Shown here: one piece after another, positions 35,369-44,675 of the stretch | Position numbering within the stretch: the first letter of the stretch is position 1 | Layout of the letters: the number at the start of each line of letters is the position of its first letter | Assembly: GCF_019455445.1 (NCBI RefSeq) | Contig: NZ_JAHWUS010000001.1 | Location: forward strand, 248,001-312,000 | DNA from: Pseudaquidulcibacter saccharophilus | GTDB taxonomy: Bacteria > Pseudomonadota > Alphaproteobacteria > Caulobacterales > Aquidulcibacteraceae | Length of the DNA stretch: 64,000 bases | Reading direction: 5' to 3' | Translations under genes and position numbers: made by a program | Notes under the pieces: model-generated | The model's database searches: none | What the model was told of the DNA's origin: nothing | The model's input: the letters and a program-made list of their open reading frames with translations, nothing else

Positions 35369-38041
35369 ATGTGGAAGCAAATAATTGAAAAATTAAGAGG
35401 TTTTTTTCCGCGCAGCAGTAAAGAGGGCGCGCGGTATGGCCTGTTGCAAACTTTATCATATTCAAAAGATTTAGGAAAAAATCTTTTTATAGCCAGAATA
35501 TTAATTGCTTTAGCGATATTTCATTTCATTAATGCCTATCTTGCGATTGCATTTTTTGTAACGCTAAACATAATATCTTCCTTTGAGATTAAAACCATTA
35601 ATTTGGTCTCAGATGAGTTTGATAAAGGCGAAATAGATATTGAAACGGCTGAAAATCGGCTGTTTAAATTTATTTTTGTTCGCTTAATGGTTGCCAGTTC
35701 TTTATATACTGCTTATCAGTTTGGGGCGATTGGTTATAATTATAACCGCTTTTTTGCCGAGGGTGTAACATTCTATATCGCCGGACTATCTGCAATATCG
35801 ATATATCAAACCGCCTCTAGTCCACGGTTATTGTTTTCAACTTTATTGCCAACGCTTTTTATTGTTTTAATCGCCGCAATTGGTGCAGCCGTAAGAATGA
35901 ACACCATCATTCCCGTAATTGCGCCCGTAACATTTGTTTTTGGTTCAATAGTTGTAGCAATATCAACATGTTCAGACAGAATTAAAATTAGCGAGATATT
36001 CCTTGAGAATATTAAAAAAGCCAAAGAGTTCTCGGCCCACGAAAAACAAAAACAACGTGATTCAAAAATCCGTGACAGTGTTGAGAGAATTGCCTCCCTT
36101 GGTACATATCAAATTTATTTTAATGGTGAAGAAAATATATGGTCACCTGGTGCATGTCGTATTTTTGGTTATGACGAAAACACCCACGTTCCAAACCGTA
36201 TCGAAATCATAAAATTGGTTCTTAATGAAAGTCGCCACACATTTATTAAATCATTCTTTCAATGTGCCCAATATGGCACCCCATTTGAGATTTCTATTAA
36301 AATTAAAGACTATTCTAGCAAGCTCAAATATATATTGATTAATGGCGTACCGATTTATAGCGATGAAGGAAAGATCGTTGGCATAGATGGCATCGTGTTG
36401 GATGAAACCCGCCATTACAAAGCAATTTCAGAGGCAAAGAACGCCGAAGACCTGTTAAACCTCGCTCTTAGAAATGGCCGCGCGGCGGTGCTTGAACATA
36501 ATTTTGCAACTGGAAAAATGCGTGGTTTTGGCGCGCTTGATATTTTTGGTTTTAATAGCGAAACCAAAAGTGCGGGTCTTGAAAAAGCGGTTATGAAAAC
36601 TTTTGGCCGCTCTAATACTAATGTGATATTTGGTGCAATGTCGGAAGCAATGCGTACCGGCGAAATTCAAATCCGCGAACACAGAATTATTCTTGATAAT
36701 GGCAAAGATATTCATGCACGCTTTGCAATGGCGGTAACAGGTAACATTATGCAACGCCAAGGGCGTATGATAACCATCACAACAGATATTGGCGATGAAA
36801 TCCGTCACCGTGAAGAATTATCTGATGCACTTGTAGAGGCGGGGCGTGCCACCCGTGCAAAATCTGAATTCCTTGCCAATATGAGCCATGAAATCCGCAC
36901 ACCGTTAAATGGCGTTATTGCAATTGCCGGAATTTTGGCAAAGTCAAAATTAAACAAAAAACAGAAAGAAATGGTCGAGCTTATAGAATCATCGGGCGAG
37001 ACATTAAAATCATTGCTTAACGATATTCTTGACTTGGCGCGCGTTGAATCGGGTCGTCTTGAGATTGAAAACATTAAATTCAATCTTGATAGTGCTTTAA
37101 AAACCTGTGTCGCCTTATTTACCGCCAAAGCAGAGGAAAAGGGGCTTGATTTTGTTTCAAACTTTGACGATGCGGTCGATAAAATTTATGAAGGCGATCC
37201 AAATCGTATCAAGCAAATCATAAATAATTTGCTTTCAAATGCGATAAAGTTCACCCCATCTGGTCAGGTTGCCCTCAATGCTTATTATTCACGCAGCTCT
37301 GATAATCCGAAAAGGTTTAATTGGGTTTTTGAAGTTTGCGACACAGGCAAAGGCTTAACCAAAGACGAAATTGGAAGTCTTTTTGGTCGATTTGAACAAT
37401 TAGATGGCTCAATAACCCGTGAACATGGTGGATCTGGGCTTGGTCTTTCAATTTCAAAATCACTTGCAGGATTAATGGGCGGAACAATTGCGGTTGAATC
37501 GGTTGTTGGAAAAGGCTCAAAATTCAAATTATGCCTGCCGTTGTATGAGTGTGTAGCAGAACAACAGACACAACGCCCAACCCAAGACAATCAAGAAATT
37601 GAAAATGATGCCGAAAATGAAGAGGTAAATCTATCAATCCTTGCCGTTGACGATAATGCAACCAATCGCAAAGTAATTGAAATGATACTTGCCCAATCTG
37701 GCGTAGATTTATTCTTATGTACCAATGGACAAGAGGCATTGGATGCCTATAAAACCAATAATTTTGATTTAATCCTTATGGATTTACAAATGCCGATTAT
37801 GGATGGTTTAACCGCCACCAAAAAAATTCGCGAATTTGAAAGAGAAAATCATTTGCCACATGTGCCATTGGTTGCGGTTTCGGCAAATGCAATGTCGCAT
37901 CATATTAAGGACGCAATTGATGCAGGCGCCGATGCCCATCTTGCAAAGCCATTTACACCTAATCTATTGCTTGAATGTATTGAAACCACTTTGGAAAATG
38001 CGCAAAATCAACAGCAACAGAATAATATGGCGGTGCAATAA
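35369..38041 (+). CDS. Membrane hybrid histidine kinase
   Basis: About 890 residues. Five or six membrane helices lie in residues ~30-210, then two PAS-like sensor domains (about 235-345 and 355-480). A HisKA domain follows with the phospho-His in FLANMSHEIRTPLNG, an HATPase with NNLLSNAIKFTPSGQ and GGSGLGLSISKSLAGLMGG, and a C-terminal receiver with the phospho-Asp in LILMDLQMPIMDG. ATG at 35369 is preferred over an upstream in-frame TTG. No histidine phosphotransfer protein is nearby. A truncated haemoglobin follows 65 bases later; the signal is unknown. Confidence 0.93.
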   Translation: MWKQIIEKLRGFFPRSSKEGARYGLLQTLSYSKDLGKNLFIARILIALAIFHFINAYLAIAFFVTLNIISSFEIKTINLVSDEFDKGEIDIETAENRLFKFIFVRLMVASSLYTAYQFGAIGYNYNRFFAEGVTFYIAGLSAISIYQTASSPRLLFSTLLPTLFIVLIAAIGAAVRMNTIIPVIAPVTFVFGSIVVAISTCSDRIKISEIFLENIKKAKEFSAHEKQKQRDSKIRDSVERIASLGTYQIYFNGEENIWSPGACRIFGYDENTHVPNRIEIIKLVLNESRHTFIKSFFQCAQYGTPFEISIKIKDYSSKLKYILINGVPIYSDEGKIVGIDGIVLDETRHYKAISEAKNAEDLLNLALRNGRAAVLEHNFATGKMRGFGALDIFGFNSETKSAGLEKAVMKTFGRSNTNVIFGAMSEAMRTGEIQIREHRIILDNGKDIHARFAMAVTGNIMQRQGRMITITTDIGDEIRHREELSDALVEAGRATRAKSEFLANMSHEIRTPLNGVIAIAGILAKSKLNKKQKEMVELIESSGETLKSLLNDILDLARVESGRLEIENIKFNLDSALKTCVALFTAKAEEKGLDFVSNFDDAVDKIYEGDPNRIKQIINNLLSNAIKFTPSGQVALNAYYSRSSDNPKRFNWVFEVCDTGKGLTKDEIGSLFGRFEQLDGSITREHGGSGLGLSISKSLAGLMGGTIAVESVVGKGSKFKLCLPLYECVAEQQTQRPTQDNQEIENDAENEEVNLSILAVDDNATNRKVIEMILAQSGVDLFLCTNGQEALDAYKTNNFDLILMDLQMPIMDGLTATKKIREFERENHLPHVPLVAVSANAMSHHIKDAIDAGADAHLAKPFTPNLLLECIETTLENAQNQQQQNNMAVQ

Positions 38042-38106
38042 CCATTTTTTAAATGTGGGCGTTTATAACGCATTGAAATAAACAAAAATATTCCTATCTA
38101 GGTACT

Positions 38107-38526
38107 ATGGATTACGAACATACAAATCAGGCCCGCGAAGCACAAATTGCGTATGCCAATTCAATCGGGATTGACGGTGAGTTGATAAACACGCTTGTTG
38201 AAGAGTTCTACGCGCGCACCAGAAAGCACCCAAGTCTTGGACCGATATTTGAACAACGCGTCAAAGATTGGGATGAGCATTTGTATAAATTAAAACACTT
38301 TTGGGCATCAGTCTGCCTAAGTTCGGGAACTTATACCGGCAGACCAATGCCGGTGCATTTGCAAATCACCGAGGTGCAGCAATACCATTTTTCACAATGG
38401 TTAGAGCTGTTTGAACAAACTTTAAACGATGTAAGCCCAACAAAAGAAGCAACCCAATATTTTATGGAGCGGGCAAACCGCATCGCACATTCTTTTATGT
38501 TGGGAATGTTTTATCGTCCAAAATAA
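38107..38526 (+). CDS. Group III truncated haemoglobin
   Basis: A 139-residue haem protein. The group III pattern KHFWASVCLSSGTYTGRPMP then VHLQ matches the Campylobacter Ctb protein, with His84 as the likely proximal ligand and the two-over-two fold length. Roles proposed for the group include peroxide, nitric oxide and oxygen handling. It lies 65 bases after the hybrid kinase on the same strand, possibly in one operon. Confidence 0.9.
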   Translation: MDYEHTNQAREAQIAYANSIGIDGELINTLVEEFYARTRKHPSLGPIFEQRVKDWDEHLYKLKHFWASVCLSSGTYTGRPMPVHLQITEVQQYHFSQWLELFEQTLNDVSPTKEATQYFMERANRIAHSFMLGMFYRPK

Positions 38527-38533
38527 TATTTGA

Positions 38534-38671
38534 TTAGGCTTTTTTTGGTTTTCCGTGCCAGCGTGTGTACAACCACGCCGCTAAACCGATTTGAAGAACA
38601 ATAATAACAACTAGCCAACCGATAGCAATCATTGCTAAAGGATCCATGCTTGCCAATTTTGCAATAACCAT
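38534..38671 (-). CDS. Single-pass membrane microprotein A
   Basis: A 45-residue protein with GGAGG nine bases before its ATG. It has one long hydrophobic segment (MIAIGWLVVIIVLQIGLAAWLY, in part) and a basic tail GKPKKA. It is a paralogue of the microprotein at 38890-39024: both read -DPLA-IAI--LV-------GL--WL----GK-KKA. Both genes also share a conserved upstream element. I do not recognise the family. Small single-helix subunits of respiratory complexes are a reasonable comparison but nothing proves it. Confidence 0.75.
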   Translation of the reverse strand: MVIAKLASMDPLAMIAIGWLVVIIVLQIGLAAWLYTRWHGKPKKA

Positions 38672-38731
38672 AATTAACCTCCTCATTTATATAGTGAGAG
38701 GTAAAGAATTATTATAAAAATTGGAAAGCAT

Positions 38732-38764
38732 AATATGACTGCGTGCCGCGCGACAACATGCCGC
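38732..38764 (-). promoter_or_regulatory. Conserved upstream element, copy 1
   Basis: This 33-base block matches 39084-39116 at 29 positions, with the identical core CGTGCCGCGCGACA. It lies about 60 bases upstream of microprotein A, against 40-90 in copy 2. It contains the near-palindrome TGTCGCGCGGCA and repeated GCGGCA words, so it looks like a shared operator or promoter. Confidence 0.7.
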
Positions 38765-38774
38765 GCAATGCCTC

Positions 38775-38809
38775 AATCAGCGTATTAATAACGCTGATTT
38801 TATATTTTT
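38775..38809 (+). terminator. Rho-independent terminator (plus strand)
   Basis: AATCAGCGT (38775-38783), seven-base loop and ACGCTGATT (38791-38799), then TTATATTTTT. It would end rightward transcripts, perhaps from the haemoglobin gene or antisense to microprotein A. Confidence 0.8.
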
Positions 38810-38889
38810 CCGCAGTTTTATAACCCAAAACGAAGGTAATTTAATATTTTTACCCGCGCGTTTTGCCATCAAGGCAAATATTCAGGCTA

Positions 38890-39024
38890 TTAAGCTTTTT
38901 TCTGTTTACCCATATGTCCCACAAGCCATACGCCCAAGCCAAGGGTAATGCCAAGTGTGATAACCAAGAAAGCAATCGCAATCCATGCCAACGGGTCAAT
39001 TGTAACCATTCTTGCAAGTAACAT
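38890..39024 (-). CDS. Single-pass membrane microprotein B
   Basis: A 44-residue protein with GAGGAG before its ATG. It begins MLLARMVTIDPLAWIAIAFL, continues as a single glycine-rich membrane helix and ends in the basic tail GKQKKA. It is the paralogue of microprotein A about 220 bases away, which implies a local duplication of gene plus control region. A longer reading from 39108 would lack a ribosome site and run through the upstream element, so I reject it. Confidence 0.75.
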   Translation of the reverse strand: MLLARMVTIDPLAWIAIAFLVITLGITLGLGVWLVGHMGKQKKA

Positions 39025-39083
39025 AATATTCTCCTCATCCATTATGGAAGGGCTAATGGTTATTCCTAATATTATGATGGGAT

Positions 39084-39116
39084 AATATGACCACGTGCCG
39101 CGCGACATCGTGCCGC
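39084..39116 (-). promoter_or_regulatory. Conserved upstream element, copy 2
   Basis: Second copy of the 33-base block, 60 bases upstream of microprotein B, with the same core CGTGCCGCGCGACA and the same AATATGAC edge. The conserved spacing to the gene supports a control role. Confidence 0.7.
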
Positions 39117-39169
39117 TTTATTGTAGTGCCCGTAACATAAATGTTTTTGTCGGATTTGTGATCAAATTC

Positions 39170-39811
39170 TTAGTCTGATTTAAGGCTATAACCACCCTCT
39201 TCGGTGATTAATAAATCGTCTTTTCCAAGCGCGTCATTAAGTTTTTGGCGCAGGCGATAAATGTGGGTTTCAAGCGTATGGGTTGTTACCCCTTCATTAT
39301 AGCGCCAGACTTCGCGCAATAATTCCTCCCGCGAAACCTTGCCCTCTGCTTGGTTAAGATAGGTCAGAATTTCGATTTCTTTGTCCGTAAGTTTTAAGAC
39401 CTCTTGATTGCCAAGCATAAAGGCACGTTTAAGGGGGCTAAATTCAAAGCCATTTAATTTCAATGCCGCCATTTTACTGGCTTCGCGCGTGCGGATTAGG
39501 TTGTATATCGCTGCTTCCAGCTCGGCAAAGCGGAACGGCATGGCAATGGCAATCAAATCTTTGCCAGAAGCAAACCTATTTGCATCAACAATATGCGGAA
39601 TTGCGCCTTTAAAGATTAAAATTGATGGAATATTAATCTGCGAAATTTCTGGTTTAAGGCTATTATAGAATAATATTTGCAAATCGGGTTCAAAGTCATC
39701 ATCATTCGAAATGTTGAAATTATTCTGTGCTGCAAGCCATTCATAAATGGCAGCACTTATTAACTCATCAAAACCCTTTATTAGAATCTTAGTTTTATAT
39801 ATCATATTCAT
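39170..39811 (-). CDS. OmpR-type regulator with degenerate receiver
   Basis: About 213 residues. The C-terminal winged helix is a good OmpR/PhoB domain (LKLTDKEIEILTYLNQAEGK, then TTHTLETHIYRLRQKL). The N-terminal part has receiver-like length, but the phospho-Asp position reads LQILFYNSLKPE with no Asp, and the acidic pocket is weak, so it is probably phosphorylation-independent. ATG at 39811 (or 39805) keeps it clear of the divergent gene at 39835. It lies divergently beside an L,D-transpeptidase-fold gene. Confidence 0.85.
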   Translation of the reverse strand: MNMIYKTKILIKGFDELISAAIYEWLAAQNNFNISNDDDFEPDLQILFYNSLKPEISQINIPSILIFKGAIPHIVDANRFASGKDLIAIAMPFRFAELEAAIYNLIRTREASKMAALKLNGFEFSPLKRAFMLGNQEVLKLTDKEIEILTYLNQAEGKVSREELLREVWRYNEGVTTHTLETHIYRLRQKLNDALGKDDLLITEEGGYSLKSD

Positions 39812-39834
39812 TACAAATCTTTGGGATATTAAAA

Positions 39835-40362
39835 ATGATTTTTGAAGTCCAGTCAATCGATGGTGGTCATAAAGGCAAAATCAAGGTTGGTGATCAGGTT
39901 TTTGATTGCGCACTTGGTAAAAAAGGTGTGCTTGCCGCCGCCGAAAAGCGTGAGGGGGATAATAAAACCCCCGCCGGTAAATGGGCTTTTCGTAAAATCT
40001 TTTACCGCAAAGATAAAATTCCGCTTTTGGTCGCGCCACTTGAACCGGTTGCTCTAGAGGAAAACTTTGGCTGGTGTGACGCCGCCGATGATGCGAATTA
40101 TAATAAATTTGTTCTTCACCCATATCCAAAGTCTGCTGAACATTTGTGGCGCAAAGATGATGTTTACGACATTATCGTGATTTTGGGTCATAATGACGAT
40201 CCTGTGGTTCCGGGATACGGCTCTGCAATTTTTATGCACGTTGCCCGCCCGGATTATTCAGGAACCGAAGGCTGTGTCGCCCTTAAAAAAGAAGATTTAA
40301 TCACGCTTTTGGCACTTGCTGCCAAGGATGCTGATGCTGATTTTATTGAAGTAGTGGCATAA
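39835..40362 (+). CDS. L,D-transpeptidase catalytic-domain protein without signal peptide
   Basis: A 175-residue YkuD-like protein. The catalytic HxxxSxxxxC-type block is in IFMHVARPDYSGTEGCVALK. The family cross-links or trims peptidoglycan outside the membrane, yet no signal peptide or membrane helix is visible (start MIFEVQSIDGGHKGK). Either export is by another route or it acts on cytoplasmic peptides. It is divergent from the regulator gene, and their 5' ends nearly meet. Confidence 0.85.
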   Translation: MIFEVQSIDGGHKGKIKVGDQVFDCALGKKGVLAAAEKREGDNKTPAGKWAFRKIFYRKDKIPLLVAPLEPVALEENFGWCDAADDANYNKFVLHPYPKSAEHLWRKDDVYDIIVILGHNDDPVVPGYGSAIFMHVARPDYSGTEGCVALKKEDLITLLALAAKDADADFIEVVA

Positions 40363-40405
40363 TTTCATTCGGCTTTCGTTCAGGTTCATATGGTAAATTC
40401 ACTAT

Positions 40406-40840
40406 ATGAAAATACGATACCTTGCCCCCATTCTTGCCATTTCAACCCTGTTCTCAATTCCTGCACAGGCTGAAACAACTTTGGATTCTGCACAAAATTT
40501 GGTTGAAAATTATTATTCCGCCATAAATGCGCATAATTACAAAACTGCATTTGATCTTTGGCAAAAGGACGACAAGGGCAAAAATGCCAATGGGCAGAAT
40601 TTAAAAAAATTCTCCCACGGGTTCGACAAAACCAAAAATGTAAGTGTGCAAATCCTTAATATCGAGCCAATCGATGCCGGCATGGGTCATGTTTACACTA
40701 CGGTAAATGTGCAAATAACCGCCACCGATAAAAAGGGTAAAGTAAAAAACTTTGGCGGTTATTATAATCTAATCGCGTTGAACAATACTTTTGCGCCAAC
40801 CGATTGGAAAATTATGACCGCCAAGCTAAGCGAGTATTAA
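40406..40840 (+). CDS. Exported NTF2-like protein, unknown function
   Basis: A 144-residue protein with a Sec signal (cleavage after AQA, about residue 22). The mature part looks like an NTF2/SnoaL-type alpha-beta fold (AQNLVENYYSAINAHNYKTA then FDLW, later YTTVNVQITATDKKGK). No catalytic motif is visible. Its stop overlaps that of the convergent lyase gene. Confidence 0.65.
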   Translation: MKIRYLAPILAISTLFSIPAQAETTLDSAQNLVENYYSAINAHNYKTAFDLWQKDDKGKNANGQNLKKFSHGFDKTKNVSVQILNIEPIDAGMGHVYTTVNVQITATDKKGKVKNFGGYYNLIALNNTFAPTDWKIMTAKLSEY

Positions 40841-41709
40841 CCCGCCGCCTCAATTGCTTCGGCGATGGTGATGGTTTTTAATGCCATATCACGGTGCAGG
40901 ATTTCCGCCATTTTCCCCTCAACCTTTAAAACGCCTTTACCAGCATTGGCAGGGTCGGCGAATGCGGCAACCACCGCACGGGCATAGGCGATTTCTTCTG
41001 GTTTTGGCGCAAAAATATTGTTGCAAACCTCAATTTGTGAAGGGTGAATAAGGGTTTTTCCATCAAAACCAAAATTTTTGCCCTGTATACATTGGCTTTC
41101 AAAACCCTCTGTGTTTTGGATTTCGTTAAATACGCCGTCAATCACGCTAAGGCCGAAACATTTACCACCATTAACCGCCGCCGATAATGCATAAAGGAAT
41201 GGCGCACGCTCCACATCCAAAAGAGCACCGGTTTCTTTGGCAAGGTCGTTTGTGCCCATAACCAATGCTTTAAACGGCACGGTTTCCGCCGCCGAGCAGA
41301 TGGAGAATATATCCAAAATTGCACGTGGAGTTTCAATCATTGCCCAAATATCAATTGGGTTGCCGCCGTTTAATTCGCGGATTTTGGCATCAATTTTCAA
41401 AACCTGATCTTTTGATGAAACTTTGGGAACAAGAATAGCGTCGGGTTTTGCCGCCACCGCACATTTCAAATCATCGTCAAAATATTCTGTATCTGTGCCA
41501 TTGGTGCGGATGATAATTTCGCGTTTGCCATAGCCACCGCCAGCCAGTGCGGCAGTGATACAATCGCGCGCCTCTTGCTTCATTTCGGGGGCGACCGCAT
41601 CTTCCATATCCATAATGATGGCATCACAAGCAAGGGTTTTTGCTTTTTCCAAAACTTTGGCATTTGCACCCGGCATATAAAGAACGGAACGGCGCGGTTT
41701 GATGGTCAT
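40837..41709 (-). CDS. CitE/HpcH-family CoA-ester lyase
   Basis: About 290 residues of the HpcH/HpaI aldolase, CitE branch. The start RRSVLYMPGANAKVLEKA, the metal site IIMDMEDAVAPEMK and the later MIETPRAILDI are typical. Members cleave malyl-CoA, citramalyl-CoA or similar. ATG at 41709 with GGGGGA upstream is preferred to an upstream TTG. It is divergent from mdh, which suggests a malyl-CoA link but does not prove it. Confidence 0.88.
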   Translation of the reverse strand: MTIKPRRSVLYMPGANAKVLEKAKTLACDAIIMDMEDAVAPEMKQEARDCITAALAGGGYGKREIIIRTNGTDTEYFDDDLKCAVAAKPDAILVPKVSSKDQVLKIDAKIRELNGGNPIDIWAMIETPRAILDIFSICSAAETVPFKALVMGTNDLAKETGALLDVERAPFLYALSAAVNGGKCFGLSVIDGVFNEIQNTEGFESQCIQGKNFGFDGKTLIHPSQIEVCNNIFAPKPEEIAYARAVVAAFADPANAGKGVLKVEGKMAEILHRDMALKTITIAEAIEAAG

Positions 41710-41879
41710 AAAATCCCCCAATTATTAAAATTATGCTGCATGTGCTAATAAAATTTATTGGTGGCTTTATCAATAGGAATAATACCATTGTTTAATAGAA
41801 AATAATGAAAATCTTTGTCCCAATCGGGCTTAAAGGCATTGCGAAACTTTTGCAAAAGGTCTATTGCAACCGCAAATAA

Positions 41880-42878
<999 letters not shown>

Positions 42879-42894
42879 TTAAATCCCCTTTATT

Positions 42895-42944
42895 CCTCCC
42901 CAGTAAAACTGGGGGAGGTGTCACCGAAGGTGACGGAGGGGGCG
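42895..42944. repeat. Two-hairpin REP-like intergenic element
   Basis: CCTCCCCAGT pairs with ACTGGGGGAGG (42895-42918, one bulged G), then GTCACC-GAA-GGTGAC (42920-42934) and GGAGGGGGC. Similar GAGGTGTC-CCGAAGG-GAC words recur as dispersed elements in other alphaproteobacteria, from memory. There is one copy in this window. Confidence 0.6.
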
Positions 42945-42968
42945 TTTAAAACGAACAAATCAAAACAA

Positions 42969-42999
42969 AACCCCGTCACAATGTGGCGGGGTTTTTCTG
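42969..42999 (+). terminator. Terminator after mdh
   Basis: AAACCCCGTCAC (42969-42980), loop AAT and GTGGCGGGGTTT (42984-42995), then TT. A twelve-pair stem with one G-T. Confidence 0.9.
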
Positions 43000-43067
43000 T
43001 TTGCAATTTAAATTTGTTTCAATAATACTAAAATCATAATGATTTTTATGTTTTGAAATGGTTTAAC

Positions 43068-43730
43068 ATGGCTGAAATACCCGATGTGTTTTATTATTTT
43101 ACCACAGTCGATAGTGCAAAAGATGATATAAAAAATCGACATATAAAAATTTCAGAAATAAGCAAATTAAATGACCCCTTTGAGTTTTATTGTGAAGACT
43201 TTTCTGATGAGAGAGTAAAAAACGGCTCATTATATTTAAAAAAATCCGTTAGTGAAAAATATGGAATAATTTGCTTCTCAGAGGATTGGCAACATCCTTT
43301 AATGTGGGCACACTATGCAAATAGAAGTACAGGAATTTGTTTAGGCTTTAAGTTTCAAGATAATTTAAAGCCTAGAAAAGTAAAATATGTTAAATCCAGA
43401 ACTAGAGATACCATAGAAAGAATAAATAAAGGACAAAAGACAAAGCCAGAAGATCTTATAAAAATTTATTCTACAAAATTTGATGGTTGGTCATATGAAA
43501 AAGAATATCGCAGCTTAATTGAACTAGACCACAGTGACAAAAATGAAAACGGTTTATATTTTGTTGAATTTGGGACAGCAATTAAATTAGTTGAAGTAAT
43601 CCTAGGTTTGGCTTGCAATATAACGCCTAGTGAGGTGCAAATTTGGCTAAATGATTATGAAGACCACATTAAGATAAGCGAGACTACAATTTCATTGAAT
43701 GAATTTAAAATAATCAAAAAAAAACACTAA
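43068..43730 (+). CDS. DUF2971 protein
   Basis: A 220-residue protein with the DUF2971 pattern: FYYFTTVDSAKDDIKNRHIKI (in part), SKLNDPFEFYC, GIICFSEDWQHPLMWAHYAN and WSYEKEYRSLIEL. The family is scattered and often sits in accessory islands; its function is not established. ATG at 43068 is preferred to an upstream TTG. Codon use is visibly more AT-rich than in mdh or leuS, with many ATA, AGA and TTA codons, which suggests recent acquisition. It follows the mdh terminator and REP-like element. Confidence 0.85.
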   Translation: MAEIPDVFYYFTTVDSAKDDIKNRHIKISEISKLNDPFEFYCEDFSDERVKNGSLYLKKSVSEKYGIICFSEDWQHPLMWAHYANRSTGICLGFKFQDNLKPRKVKYVKSRTRDTIERINKGQKTKPEDLIKIYSTKFDGWSYEKEYRSLIELDHSDKNENGLYFVEFGTAIKLVEVILGLACNITPSEVQIWLNDYEDHIKISETTISLNEFKIIKKKH

Positions 43731-43733
43731 CCC

Positions 43734-44528
43734 CTAACATCCCCCCAATGCCTTAATCCCGCCGATAAACCATCGACCGTCTTTTTGTGTGATGTTTACC
43801 TCTGCCTTGCCGTTGCATGTGCTTTTGGTGCCAGAATAATTATAGGTTACGCGGTATTTTGTGTCGGTGATTTTTTCTAAATTTTGAAGCAATATCGGGG
43901 TTTTAAGATTGCCGTAAAATTTATTCATACTGGTAATGCCAAATGCGCCCTTGTCACGCTTTTCGGGGGTTATGAATTCTTGTGCCAAATCCCCGCGCCC
44001 GACCTTAAGCGAATAATAAAAGGCGCGTATTAATGGCATTGGGGTTTCATATTCTTCGGTTATGTCATTGCCTTCGTCAAAAACCTTGCGTTTTTCGACA
44101 TAATTTTTTGGTTTTATTGTCGTGCCATTTTGTGTGATGTTGACGATTGTTCCCAAAACCGGTGCGTGGTGGTGCCCGTTAAAACCAGCAAAAAGCCCGT
44201 CCAACTTTACCTTAACCACTGCCCCTTTAAACAAGGCATTGTTATAATCATAACCGTTCATAAGCTGAATATCGCTAAAACCCGTGCCATCAAAATCGCC
44301 ACCCGTAAAACAAATGGGTTTTTCGAGTGATAAAAAATAGCCCCCTTCGTACCAATCGCCCTTATTAATATCCTCATAATTCGGTTGTGCCGGAAGAATG
44401 TGGAAAGATAATTTTCCCGTAAGCTCGATTTGGCTGTTGTCGGAAATTTGGGTGCAGGTAGCGGCATTGGCACTTGCCCCAAAAAACATCAAGAAAAACA
44501 ATGGCGCAAATAGGTATTTTTTATTCAT
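43734..44528 (-). CDS. Exported protein with DUF4431-like N-terminal domain
   Basis: A 264-residue protein with a Sec signal (SANA, about residue 22). Residues about 30-130 resemble DUF4431: LTGKLSFHILPAQPNYED, FLSLEKPICFTGGDFDG, FAGFNGHHHAPVLGTI. A C-terminal part with Cys at SGTKSTCNGKA and GGC resembles periplasmic protein domains of unknown role. The domain call is from memory of the family pattern and is moderate. Confidence 0.6.
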   Translation of the reverse strand: MNKKYLFAPLFFLMFFGASANAATCTQISDNSQIELTGKLSFHILPAQPNYEDINKGDWYEGGYFLSLEKPICFTGGDFDGTGFSDIQLMNGYDYNNALFKGAVVKVKLDGLFAGFNGHHHAPVLGTIVNITQNGTTIKPKNYVEKRKVFDEGNDITEEYETPMPLIRAFYYSLKVGRGDLAQEFITPEKRDKGAFGITSMNKFYGNLKTPILLQNLEKITDTKYRVTYNYSGTKSTCNGKAEVNITQKDGRWFIGGIKALGGC

Positions 44529-44675
44529 GGTGGCAGTTTCCTCAAATTCACCTACATATTACATGGAATTTTATAAGACATAAGCCCCATATTGATGTTT
44601 TTTTTGTGGCTTGGGGCAAATGTCCGATGAAACTATTTGTCAAAAACATTATCCGAACATCGATCGGAGGTTTTT

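Noticed and set aside
38890-39108. A 72-residue version of microprotein B
   Set aside because: Its first 28 codons cover the conserved upstream element region and lack a ribosome site; the ATG at 39024 has GAGGAG and matches the paralogue's start.
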